Assembly: GCA_012295225.1 (NCBI GenBank)
Contig: WMKK01000005.1
Span: forward strand, 378,958-442,957
Direction: 5' to 3'
Length of the DNA stretch: 64,000 nucleotides
From: Ostreococcus mediterraneus
Lineage: Eukaryota > Chlorophyta > Mamiellophyceae > Mamiellales > Bathycoccaceae
Shown: positions 35,145 through 43,844 of the stretch, in pieces
How positions within the stretch are numbered: the stretch's first letter is position 1
Layout: every line of letters starts with the position of its first letter
Notes under the pieces: model-generated
The model's input: the letters and a program-made list of their open reading frames with translations, nothing else
Told to the model about the DNA's origin: nothing
Database searches by the model: none
Position numbers and translations under genes: made by a program

Positions 35145-36509
35145 ATGATGTTTGATCGTTTTCAAGGCGGCACGCACGTGGAGCTTTTCGATGCGAAGAC
35201 GTCGGCGCTCGAAAAGAAGACGCCGATGAAGACGCGGCTTGACGACGATTCATGTCGCGCGAAGACATCCGCGTTGCCGACGTGGGTCGGCTGCGGTGCG
35301 CGCGTGTACGACCGCGCCGCACGCGGGTACGCGATGTGTGTGCATGGTGACGTGCAGTCGTGCGCGAACGTGCGCGCGACGCAGCCGATTTTGGTGTTTC
35401 AATGTTTCGCGAGCGCGAGCGCGCGCTTTGCGTTTGAGGTGCGCGTGGTGGATACCGCCAACGCACGACGCCGATTGGTGTTTAGCTCATCATTTACCGA
35501 GGTCAAGACATCACCGCTACACTGTCAGGTACCTTTACGTGACTTGCCGCGGGATGAGTGGGTGAATGTGTTGTTGCCACTCGCTGAGCTCGTGCCTGCG
35601 TGCTTTGGAAGCGCCAGCGTCGGGTACAAAGCCGTAGAGTCGATTGCGATTCGAGGGACGTGTAAAATACGCAAAATTTTCACCTTGCGCGGAGATATGC
35701 AAGCGCAAGCATGGACGACGGATGCGCACGCAGCGGGTGCGCCCGAGCATGCGATTGTGATACCGCGTGAGTGTGATTTTCCGTGCGGCGTTCGAGCGGC
35801 GGCGCACACCGTCATCCCAAATCAAGAGTATGACGCCGAATACGCCGGCGACGTCGATCATGCACAAGCGAGTAAGAGTGAGAAATCATTTGATATTGCA
35901 TTTGGCCGTCGTGTACCCGTGTCGCAATCGAAAGCGCGCGATAAACACGCAATGGCGCCGGCGACGTACGACGAAGACAGTTACCTCGGCGACGCTTCGC
36001 GCCGACCTCGCGCCGCCGCCTCGAAATGGACGAATTTGGATCAAATCATGTCCAATTTGCGCATCCGCGACAACAAACACGGTCGACACAGTCGTTCATC
36101 GAGCACTACCAGCGCAACGTCGTCGGATGTATCGTATAAGAGCTCACATTACGCGCGCTCGAGCGAGCGAGCGGCGTCGCTCGACATGCGGGACATTACG
36201 CTCGGCGCGGTACCTCGCGAAGGCGAGCGCTCGGCTCGATACGACGCATACTCTGACGCATACGATGATGACGACGACGAAGAAGGCGACGTTCACAATA
36301 CCATTGATGACGACGACGGGTACGACGACGAGTATGATATCGTCAACGATTCAGTCGAGGAAACCGAAGACGAACGAGCCGAAGACGATGACGACATTGA
36401 CTGCGGACTGTACGACCCGACGAACGGTGCATTCTACGACGACGACGACGATGACATCGCCGGCGATTACGGTGATGACGAAGAAAACACCACCGCGCGC
36501 TCAGTCTAG
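35145..36509 (+). CDS. CFAP20DC-like protein (CFAP20 domain plus acidic tail)
   Basis: A 454-residue protein. Residues 1 to about 190 form a CFAP20-type domain: MFDRFQGGTHVELFDAKTS at the start, then RRLVFSSSFTEVKTSPLHCQ, VPLRDLPRDEWVNVLLPLAE and GTCKIRKIFTLRG, a pattern I recall from CFAP20DC. The middle is disordered and Ser/Arg-rich, with a short WTNLDQIMSNLRI helix. The last 110 residues are extremely rich in Asp and Glu. CFAP20 relatives sit in axonemes and basal bodies, but some have nuclear roles. The longest frame starts with GTG at 35139; ATGs at 35145 and 35148 are the real candidates. Confidence 0.82.
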   Translation: MMFDRFQGGTHVELFDAKTSALEKKTPMKTRLDDDSCRAKTSALPTWVGCGARVYDRAARGYAMCVHGDVQSCANVRATQPILVFQCFASASARFAFEVRVVDTANARRRLVFSSSFTEVKTSPLHCQVPLRDLPRDEWVNVLLPLAELVPACFGSASVGYKAVESIAIRGTCKIRKIFTLRGDMQAQAWTTDAHAAGAPEHAIVIPRECDFPCGVRAAAHTVIPNQEYDAEYAGDVDHAQASKSEKSFDIAFGRRVPVSQSKARDKHAMAPATYDEDSYLGDASRRPRAAASKWTNLDQIMSNLRIRDNKHGRHSRSSSTTSATSSDVSYKSSHYARSSERAASLDMRDITLGAVPREGERSARYDAYSDAYDDDDDEEGDVHNTIDDDDGYDDEYDIVNDSVEETEDERAEDDDDIDCGLYDPTNGAFYDDDDDDIAGDYGDDEENTTARSV

Positions 36510-36610
36510 CGAAAATCGGTGTCCCGCACACGCGGGTGTTTCCCAGAGTGCCTCTGCGCCTCGCGCGACATTGAAGCGCGCGCGAGCACACGTCGCCTCG
36601 CGCGCACGCG

Positions 36611-37390
36611 ATGGCGGACGTTGAAACCGATCTCCACGCGCGCTGGCGCGCGGCGACGAGCGCTGAGACGCCCTACGCGCGAGTCGTCTTCGACACCGCG
36701 CTCGCGCGCGCGGTGCGCGAGCACGAGAACTGGCGCGCGCTGTCAAACGCGGCGGCGCGCGAGGATGGCGACATCGACGAAAGTTTTCGCGTCGCCTTCA
36801 AGCGCTACTTCGCGACCGATTACGTGTTCGTGGAAGATTTCATCAACCTGCTCGCGCGCGCGCTCGCCTCGGCGCCGACGTTCGGGATCAAGGCGCGACT
36901 CGGGGCGTTTTTGAACGAGCTGCTCGAGGGCGAGGCGACGCTGTTTCGCGAGTCGTTGCGCGCGCTGTGGAACATCGACGCGGACGACGCGGTGTCCGTG
37001 CGAGCGATCGGTGATGACGACGTGGCGACGGCGATGTCGACGTTTCTGCGGCGCGTGGCCGAGGACGGCGATTGGTTGTCGCGCGTCGCCGTCGTGGCCG
37101 TGGCCGAGGGACTGTATTTGAGCTGGGGACTTCGCGTCGTCGACGACGACGTGCGAAAAGTCGCGAGCGGGCTCGTCGACCGCGCGAGCGCGGAGCGCGT
37201 GTTATATGCCAAGTGGGTGTGGCCGCTTCACTCGAGCGCCGAATTTCAAAGCGCGGTGTGCGCCTTCGTGGAGGCGTTTAACGACGCGTGGCGCGACGCC
37301 GACGAAGACTCCAAAGCCCGCTGCGAAGCCACCGTGCGAGAGATGTTAGATTTAGAGCGCGCGTTCACTGAGTTATTATCGTCATCGTAG
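36611..37390 (+). CDS. TENA/THI-4 family protein (thiamin salvage type)
   Basis: A 259-residue, all-helical protein of the TENA/THI-4 heme-oxygenase-like fold. TENA enzymes hydrolyse damaged thiamin pyrimidine moieties. Visible family features are YFATDYVFVEDFINLLARAL (about 60-80), FLNELLEGEATLFRESLRAL, the AVVAVAEGLYLSWG helix, and the C-terminal VWPLHSSAEFQSAVCAFVEA. Where TENA-C enzymes carry the catalytic Cys I see AEGLYLSWG instead, which fits the TENA-E subgroup that uses Glu. The protein is longer than bacterial TENA (about 220) through an insertion near 125-145. It is in tandem with the gene upstream, 101 bp away. No transit peptide is evident. Confidence 0.85.
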   Translation: MADVETDLHARWRAATSAETPYARVVFDTALARAVREHENWRALSNAAAREDGDIDESFRVAFKRYFATDYVFVEDFINLLARALASAPTFGIKARLGAFLNELLEGEATLFRESLRALWNIDADDAVSVRAIGDDDVATAMSTFLRRVAEDGDWLSRVAVVAVAEGLYLSWGLRVVDDDVRKVASGLVDRASAERVLYAKWVWPLHSSAEFQSAVCAFVEAFNDAWRDADEDSKARCEATVREMLDLERAFTELLSSS

Positions 37391-37545
37391 TCGCGCGTTT
37401 CGCGCGATCGACATTTCATGCGATCGACATCGAGCCGAATCGACGACAAATCTAAGCGCTCCGTCGCCCGCGCGTCGAGCCCGAGTCGCGCTCGCGCCTC
37501 ACACGCCGACGACATTCATCGCGCCGCTCGCCGCGCGCGTCCGTC

Positions 37546-37589
37546 ATGTCCGACGCCGCGCGCGAGCACGCTCGCGCGTTCGAACTCGA

Positions 37590-37624
<35 letters not shown>

Positions 37625-37938
37625 CGCGTCCGTGGACGCTCGCCGTCGCGCCGCGCGCGAGGTGCGCGGGACGCGCGCGAGACCGCGTGTTGCCCGCGTC
37701 GTACGATCGAACGGCGCGCGTGTGGACGCTGCCTAGGAACGAGAACGACGCGATGCGAGCGAAAACGGCGGCGATGGTGACGCTGCGAGGGCACGCGGAT
37801 TGCGTGACGGGTTGCGCTACGACTTTGCTCAATACCCGACGCTCACGTTCGCGACAACAATCAAGAAATCATCATTCCCATCCTCCATCGCGGGTATCGA
37901 TATCCAACTTCTCGTGCGCAATCCTCCTTGATCGATAA
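37546..37938 (+). pseudogene. Truncated WD40-repeat gene fragment
   Basis: The first 95 or so codons look like the start of a WD-repeat protein: an ATG, a run of ten Ser encoded by a (TCG)n tract at 37593-37623, then RVLPASYDRTARVWTL (end of a first blade) and VTLRGHADCVTGC (start of a second). After Cys, at about 37818, similarity stops. The frame runs on for 40 unrelated residues antisense to the Lin0512-family gene and ends at 37938. A real WD40 protein needs about seven blades, so this is a fragment left by rearrangement, a mis-assembly, or a very short expressed protein. No splice path to further WD blades is available downstream, where the other strand is fully used. Confidence 0.55.
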
Positions 37939-38353
37939 CCACAGGGAGCACCTCACCGTACGGGAACGCCTCTCTCACCTCGCTCTCGTTCACCGACGCG
38001 CCCGCTGGCACGCCGAGGTGCACCAACACTTTCATCCCTGCGTACCCCCCCGGGACGAGCGCGCGTATGCTCGGAATGGAATTAAACTCAATCGCATTCC
38101 TACACGCGCGCAGCGCCGCCTTGGTGGCGTCTTGCCCGTGCTGGTCGGCGCCGAAGCCGCACTCGCTAAAGAGTACTCGGGACATTCCACGCGGTGCGAA
38201 CACGCGCACGCCGTCGTCGAACGTCTCCACGACGTCGGCGTCGATGGAGGACGCGGATGTCATGGTACGACTGGGCGCTTTCGTCGCGCGCCGGCGCGAT
38301 GCGGCGAGAGGGCGCGACGAGAGGGCGATGAAAGCGCGCGCGCGTGTCGTCAT
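37829..38353 (-). CDS. Lin0512-family (TIGR02058-like) protein
   Basis: A 174-residue protein of a small, mainly bacterial family of unknown function. Family-type blocks are SRVLFSECGFGADQHGQDAT, KAALRACRNAIEFNSIPSI, GYAGMKVLVHLGVP, REAFPYGEVLPVVIDQGGL and the C-terminal DDFLIVVANVSVGY. The N-terminus (MTTRARAFIALSSRPLAASR) has the make-up of an organelle transit peptide and lies before the conserved region, which suggests an acquired bacterial or organelle-derived gene. The longest frame starts at GTG (38632); ATGs at 38353 and 38263 are candidates. With 38353 only 13 bp separate it from the DA1-like start, with 38263 103 bp. Confidence 0.82.
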   Translation of the reverse strand: MTTRARAFIALSSRPLAASRRRATKAPSRTMTSASSIDADVVETFDDGVRVFAPRGMSRVLFSECGFGADQHGQDATKAALRACRNAIEFNSIPSIRALVPGGYAGMKVLVHLGVPAGASVNESEVREAFPYGEVLPVVIDQGGLRTRSWISIPAMEDGNDDFLIVVANVSVGY

Positions 38354-38366
38354 AAAGCGACGCCGA

Positions 38367-39716
38367 ATGACGACCTCAACGGTCGAGGACGACGCCGCGC
38401 TCGCGCGCGCGATCGCGGCGCTCGAGCTCGAACGCGCGACGGCGTCGGCGGCACTCGATGACGGGTTCTTGCGCCCGACGGCGCGAGAGGCGGCGACGGC
38501 GGACGACGAGGCGCTGGCGCGACGGTACCAAGCGGAGGAGGATGCGAAAGCGAGTGCGGGGCCAGCGGCGGCGGCGACGGCGGCGTCAAGCGACGGCTCG
38601 CGATGCCGCGGGTGTGGTCTCGCGATTGGCACGTTCGAGGGCTTGGCGAGCGTACGGTTAGAGAACGGGTCGAGGTATCATGGACGGTGCTTTAAGTGCG
38701 CCGAGTGCGCCGGTTCGATGCTTGAGGGAAGTCAGAGCTGCGAGTTTGTCATCCACGGCTCCGGCGCGGATGCGCGGATGATGCATAAGACATGTTACAT
38801 GGAGAAGCATAAACCGAGGTGCTCGGTGTGCGATGTTGGCATGGAGGCGGATGCGAACGGCGTGATAAGGTTTCATATCGAGCCGTTTTGGGGCGCGAAG
38901 TCGTGTCCGGCGCACGCCACGGATGGCACGCCCTCGTGCGATGGATGTCGGCGTTTGCAACCGAGACGCGGGGAGGAATACGTGCGACTACCCGATGATA
39001 GAATGTTGTGCGCGAAATGCGTGTCGACGGTGGTTGTGGACCAACATGATGCAGAACCACTCTTTCAAGACATCGTACAGTTTTTTGGCACGTTTGGATT
39101 ATCGGCGCTCGGGCCAAATTCGACGCTACCGCCTTTATATATGTGCACGCAAGACGTCATGGATCATGTCGATGTAGAGGAGGCATGGCACCGCGGCCGA
39201 ACGTCGCAAGTCAGAGGTATGTGTGTGTCGCACACCGAAACCGTCGACGTCGTGTATCGCGAGCCGATGTGGACGAAACAAACCCGCGGTGGGTCGATGT
39301 TCAGCAACCTACTCAGGGGTGGATTTCAAATGGTCGAGCGGCGACTACCGCAATTAGTCACACAGAAAGTATCGGCGATTTTAGTGCTGAGTTGCCTCCC
39401 GCGCTTGCTGTGCGGCCAAATTTTAGCGCACGAGTGCATGCACATGTATCTAAAGCTCAACGGCTTTCCAACGCTCGAACCCATCATTGAAGAAGGCATA
39501 TGCCAACTATTCAGCCTACTTTGGATCGAGGCGCAAATGGCAAAACCTGAAATTTCCGGCGAAGATGTCGTCTTCGCCGCCTATATCGCAGACGTTATCA
39601 AGTCAGACGAGTCTCCGATTTACGGCGACGGCGCCAGACTTGCCATAGCCGCGTACACCGACCACGGTCTCGTGCACGTACTCGATTCCGTCAAGCGCAC
39701 GCGCAATTTACCATAA
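38367..39716 (+). CDS. DA1-like LIM-domain zinc peptidase with ubiquitin-interacting motifs
   Basis: A 449-residue protein. Two UIM-like helices open it: DDAALARAIAALELE (8-22) and DDEALARRYQAEED (46-59). Next is a LIM zinc finger from C80 (CRGCGLAI, YHGRCFKCAEC, HKTCY), a second Cys-rich LIM-like region (CSVCD, CPAHA, CDGC, CAKC), and the DA1-type C-terminal domain with a zinc-metallopeptidase motif HECMH at 355-359 and a downstream EEGICQLFSLLWIE. In plants DA1 is a ubiquitin-activated peptidase that limits organ growth. The layout here is complete. The open frame upstream is antisense of the Lin0512-family gene; I start at the ATG at 38367. Its promoter would be shared with that gene. Confidence 0.9.
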   Translation: MTTSTVEDDAALARAIAALELERATASAALDDGFLRPTAREAATADDEALARRYQAEEDAKASAGPAAAATAASSDGSRCRGCGLAIGTFEGLASVRLENGSRYHGRCFKCAECAGSMLEGSQSCEFVIHGSGADARMMHKTCYMEKHKPRCSVCDVGMEADANGVIRFHIEPFWGAKSCPAHATDGTPSCDGCRRLQPRRGEEYVRLPDDRMLCAKCVSTVVVDQHDAEPLFQDIVQFFGTFGLSALGPNSTLPPLYMCTQDVMDHVDVEEAWHRGRTSQVRGMCVSHTETVDVVYREPMWTKQTRGGSMFSNLLRGGFQMVERRLPQLVTQKVSAILVLSCLPRLLCGQILAHECMHMYLKLNGFPTLEPIIEEGICQLFSLLWIEAQMAKPEISGEDVVFAAYIADVIKSDESPIYGDGARLAIAAYTDHGLVHVLDSVKRTRNLP

Positions 39717-39744
39717 TTTAGACATTTAGACATTTAGACATTTA
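39717..39744. repeat. TTTAGACA tandem repeat, 3.5 copies
   Basis: Three perfect 8-bp units plus a half unit, immediately after the DA1-like stop codon, so inside its 3' UTR. Confidence 0.85.
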
Positions 39745-39946
39745 CTGGTAGACCGCCCTTGTAATTTACACATGCACTTTACCGTCGCGCTTTACGGATA
39801 AATTAAAAATACGCGAGTGCGCTGACCGTCGGCGTCGCCCACATCCAAGCCTCGCGCCTCAGTGATCCTTCACTTGCACGCGTGCTCACGTCGCGCGTCG
39901 CCGCGTCCGCCCAGCCCGCACTCGCGCGAACGCTCACGCGAACGTC

Positions 39947-42627
39947 ATGGACGCTCTCCGCGCCGCGCTCGCGGGCGTGCAACTCGCCGACGCCCCGATA
40001 GAGCTCGCCAAAGTCCCGGGCAGCGCAACCCTGTACACGAAAGACCTCGACGGAAGCTCAGCGGCTGCGACGCTCGCCAAGGTGTCAAATTACCACGTCT
40101 TGAACGCGATGTTTAAAAGGTACAAGGGTGACGCGAAAGAGGTCAGTGACGATGCGATCGATTGCGAGCGCGACGCGCGAACGCGCTTGGAATTGATTAT
40201 TCGGGGTGCACTTTATTTTCTGGGGTTGTCTCGGGAAAATGCGACGACTGACGCACGCGACGCGCCTCGAGCGCGATTTTGAACGCAGGCACCGGTTATG
40301 GTGACGAATGATAATGAAACTATCGCTGGGGCGGATGCGATTTTGGCGTATGTCGTGCAAAAGGTAGCGACGGAGAAGGGTTCGGTGGCGTATCCGCCGA
40401 CGTGCGACGGGAAGACGGTGGACCACTGGGTGGCGTTCGAGCGTGATTCTTTGCGCGAACCCGCAATGATGACGGCGGGTATGTTGACTGGAGCTATTGA
40501 TCTCGATGAGAGTGCGCTCAATGCGGCGTTGGTGGCGCTCAAGTCGGCGTTGGCGACGCTCGAGGCGCGTTTGGCTGAGGCGACGTATTTAGCGGGCGAC
40601 ACGCCATCTTTAGCCGATATCGTCGTCACGTGCACGCTCTTCCCATCGCTCGCCAAGGCGATCGATCCAGAAGCACGCGATGCGGTACCGAACGTCATGC
40701 GCGTCGTGAACGATCTCGCGGCGAATGAAGACGTCAAGGCAATCATGGGGAAGCTAAAATTATGCGACATGATTCGCATGCCGAAAGCCAAGGCTGAGAA
40801 GCCGAAGAAGGCGCCAAAGGAGACTGGCGCGGCGGAACCTGAAAAAGGTACAGGTGCGAAGAAGGAGAAGAAAAAGGAAACTGGTTTGGGCATATCGACG
40901 TCGCGCGATGAAGATTTCGGCGCGTGGTATTCGCAAGTCGTCGTCGCCGGCGACCTCATCGACTACTACGACATTTCTGGTTGCTATATCTTGAAGCCGT
41001 GGGCATACGCGCAATGGGAAACTTTGCAAGAGTTCTTCAACAAAGAAATCAAAGCCCTTGGTGTTGAAAATTGCTACTTCCCGATGTTCGTTTCCGCGAG
41101 CCGATTGGAAGCGGAGAAGGATCACATTGAAGATTTTGCGCCCGAGGTTGCCTGGGTCACCCGCAGCGGTAACACGGATCTCGAACAGCCCATTGCCGTT
41201 CGACCGACGTCTGAAACTGTCATGTACCCGCACTATGCGCAGTGGATCCGCTCGCACAGAGATTTGCCGTTGCGATTGAACCAATGGTGTAACGTCGTGC
41301 GATGGGAATTCAAGCACCCGACGCCGTTCATCCGTTCTCGCGAGTTCTTGTGGCAAGAGGGTCACACCGCGTTCCGCACTAAAGAGGAATGCGATGTCGA
41401 AGTGCGTCAAATCTTAGATTTGTACCGCCGTGTGTATGAAGAATACTTGGCCATTCCTGTCGTCCCTGGTAAAAAGTCTGAAAAGGAAAAGTTTGCGGGC
41501 GGCTTGTACACGACTACGGTTGAGGCGTACGTACCGGGTTCCGGCCGCGGTGTGCAAGGTGCGACCTCGCACTGCTTGGGACAAAACTTTGCCAAGATGT
41601 TCAACATCGAATACGAAGATCAACAAGGTGGGCGATCGATGGTGTGGCAAAACTCGTGGGGTTTCACGACGCGAACGCTCGGCGTGTGCTACATGGTGCA
41701 CGGCGACGACGACGGCCTTGTGCTGCCACCCAAGGTTGCTCCAATCCAAGCTATCGTTATTACGATCCCCAATAGCAAAATCACGGACGAAATGAAGGAG
41801 AAAATGAATGGTACGTTGTTTGCGCTTGCGTCGTCTTTTTTGTTTTTCTGCGTAACGACCATCTTACCTGTAACGGACTCGTCGTCAATGAGTCTAGTTG
41901 CCTTTTTAAAGGGTCGGAAATAGATATCCAGAGCGCCTTTACCAATATCCAGTCGAAACCTTTTGGCCATGGCTCGGTTATAATGGCTTGGGGCTCACAT
42001 TTCCATTTGATGTTTGTGCTCGCGCTTTCTCATCGTGTTTCATACAGCGCACTGACCGGCATCGTTCTTTTTCACAACCTAGATGCCGCGCAAGAAATGA
42101 CTGATTCTCTCAAGGCTGCCGGCGTGCGCGCAAAGCTCGATGCGCGCGACAATTACACGCCGGGCTGGAAGTACAACCACTGGGAGCTCAAGGGTGTGCC
42201 GCTTCGCGTGGAATTCGGCGTGCGAGACTTTGAAAACGGGACGTGCGTTATCGCGCGACGCGACAACAAAGTCAAGGAAACGGTCAATATCGCCGATCTC
42301 AACAACCGCTGCGCTGAACTTTGCGAAACGGTGCAGCAAGACATGTTCAACCGCGCGAAGGAGGTGCGTGACGCGAACATTATTAAACTCACGTCTTGGG
42401 ACGGTTTTGTCGCTGCGTTGGATGAGAAGAAGTTGATTCTCACCCCGTGGTGCGAGACCAAGGAAAGCGAAGAGTTGGTGAAGAAGAAGACGACCACCGA
42501 ATCGCAAGGTGGTGCGGCGAAGACGTTGTGTATTCCCTTTGAGCAGCCGCCGCTCGAAGACGACGCCAAGTGTTTTATTACTGGCGAAAAGGCGACGTGC
42601 TGGGTTCTTTGGGGCCGTAGCTATTAA
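39947..42627 (+). CDS. Prolyl-tRNA synthetase with GST-like N-terminal domain (3 exons)
   Basis: A class II synthetase of the eukaryotic/archaeal type, 753 residues after joining exons 39947-40141, 40289-41810 and 42083-42627. The first 200 residues look like a GST-fold appendage: [14 protein letters not shown] is the GST C-terminal capping motif, as in EF1B-gamma and multisynthetase subunits. A Lys/Pro-rich linker precedes the catalytic core: [36 protein letters not shown] (motif 2 region), [14 protein letters not shown], then across the second intron [20 protein letters not shown] and the Pro-specific C-terminus ending LWGRSY. The intron phases agree (0 and 1), and the spliced protein aligns without a gap to the human ProRS pattern I recall around DNYSPGWKFNHWELKG. 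Confidence 0.93.
40142..40288 (+). other. ProRS intron 1 (147 nt)
   Basis: GTCAGT donor after GAG, CGCAG acceptor before GCACCG. It keeps the frame (phase 0). A CTGAC branch-like motif lies at 40248-40252, about 37 nt from the acceptor. Without splicing the frame would stop at 40280-40282. Confidence 0.85.
41811..42082 (+). other. ProRS intron 2 (272 nt)
   Basis: GTACGT donor, ACCTAG acceptor, phase 1. A CTGAC branch-like motif is at 42052-42056, followed by a pyrimidine-rich stretch. The earlier AG at 42046-42047 would give the wrong phase. The intron is visibly more AT-rich than the exons. Splicing restores the NDAAQEM junction. Confidence 0.85.
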
Positions 42628-42667
42628 ACGTATGCAATACATAACATTCTCTATATGTGCTATCTAT

Positions 42668-43792
42668 CTATCGTCTGCTGTGCGCAAACGCCGGACCGTT
42701 TTCGTTGTAATCCGTCTTCGATATGTATTGATTGCTCGAAAAGATGACTTTTGAAGCGATTGCGGCACCCGTCCAAGGCGCGTGCGCGTACGTTGACGCA
42801 GGCATGTATTCGGGGATACTGGTCATCGAAGGCACCAAGGACATCCTAGACTGTAACTCGACGAGCAAACGCGCTTCTAAGCCCGGTAACTTGCTTCCTT
42901 CGCCGTGCACGACGATGTTATCCACGATTAACTGTCTCACATCAAACGGGCACTTTTGCACGCTTTCACAAATTTCCGCCGGTAACGACCCGTGATGATC
43001 GTGTTCCGCATCGCTCTCGTCGGCACCCAGCGCATCTTGCATGAGAACTTCACCGCATTCGTATAACTCGCTCGTGAGCTTCAATTCACCGCCATCGGGA
43101 AGCTTAAACGTCTCCGTCTCGCACGCCGCCGAGTCGCTCTTAAACGCTTCGTACTCCTCTCGACTCTCCGCACACTTTCCTAGCGCTAAACGTATCGCAC
43201 GCGCGGTATCATCACTCACATCCACGCCCTGTTTCGCCATAATCGCCGCGCGCAACGCGCGATCCATACGTTTCCCGCCTCGAGGCGCGCGTCTCCACGT
43301 CTGCGTCAATGCCGCGCCCTCCAAAGCACACGTCACCTCGCTCGCATTCTCCGTAATCTCCACGCTCACGCCACTGATGCGCCCACAAGCATAAAGCGCC
43401 CCCACCGCGGCATCCACGAACGCCAAACCAGCGACGTTAAACTCTTCAAACATCATCCGCGTCACGTCTTCGCGTCGCTCGAGCGTCGTCGTCGCGCGTT
43501 CGCACGCGCACGCGTACCCTTCAAACCCTTCAGCCCACCCCAAGGCGCCGTACAGCGCATCGCGTAACACCACCTCGAGCGCATCGACGTTCGACACGCG
43601 TCCGTGCGCGTCGACCGCATGCACCACGCCGTCAGCCGCGTCACCATCGCAACCTCTCTCGCGCACCACGGTCGCGCGAGAGATCGGCGATTCGCGCACG
43701 CTCGCGCCGTCCACCGCGTACCCCACGCGCGCGACGCCGTCGACGACATCAATGATTGTGATCGGCGCGTCGCCACCGTGCGCGGTCGCCAT
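42668..43792 (-). CDS. Divergent actin-related protein
   Basis: A 374-residue protein, the length of actin. Actin-fold positions are recognisable: ITIIDVVDGVARVGYAVDG for the first phosphate loop, EDVTRMMFEEFNVAGLAFVD, a degenerate second loop, KLPDGGELKLTSELYECGE, VDNIVVHGEGSKLPGLEARL and the C-terminal WTGAAIASKVIFSSNQYISK. The nucleotide loops are changed (DVVDG for DNGSG), so ATP binding is doubtful. It belongs with chromatin or other ARPs rather than conventional actin, but the subfamily is not clear. The frame extends upstream with ATGs at 43825 and 43846, the latter overlapping the start of the next gene; the ATG at 43792 sits just before the first beta strand. Confidence 0.8.
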   Translation of the reverse strand: MATAHGGDAPITIIDVVDGVARVGYAVDGASVRESPISRATVVRERGCDGDAADGVVHAVDAHGRVSNVDALEVVLRDALYGALGWAEGFEGYACACERATTTLERREDVTRMMFEEFNVAGLAFVDAAVGALYACGRISGVSVEITENASEVTCALEGAALTQTWRRAPRGGKRMDRALRAAIMAKQGVDVSDDTARAIRLALGKCAESREEYEAFKSDSAACETETFKLPDGGELKLTSELYECGEVLMQDALGADESDAEHDHHGSLPAEICESVQKCPFDVRQLIVDNIVVHGEGSKLPGLEARLLVELQSRMSLVPSMTSIPEYMPASTYAHAPWTGAAIASKVIFSSNQYISKTDYNENGPAFAHSRR

Positions 43793-43844
43793 GCGCGTCG
43801 ACGAATGTCGCTCATGGAGCGCCATTCGCTGACGTTTGTACGCC
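43793..43844. promoter_or_regulatory. Shared divergent promoter, ARP / 5'-3' exonuclease
   Basis: 52 bp separate the chosen start codons. A CCATGC at 43843-43848 offers an ATG on both strands at once, so the two genes could even overlap at their first codons. Confidence 0.45.

Noticed and set aside
34951-35466. Minus-strand frame of 171 codons crossing the ambiguous base
   Set aside because: It crosses the n and the AT-rich island, lies antisense to the CFAP20DC-like gene, and has no domain.
42047-42047. Acceptor at the CAG ending at 42047 for ProRS intron 2
   Set aside because: It gives the wrong phase after the 41810 donor; the CCTAG at 42082 restores the frame and the expected length.
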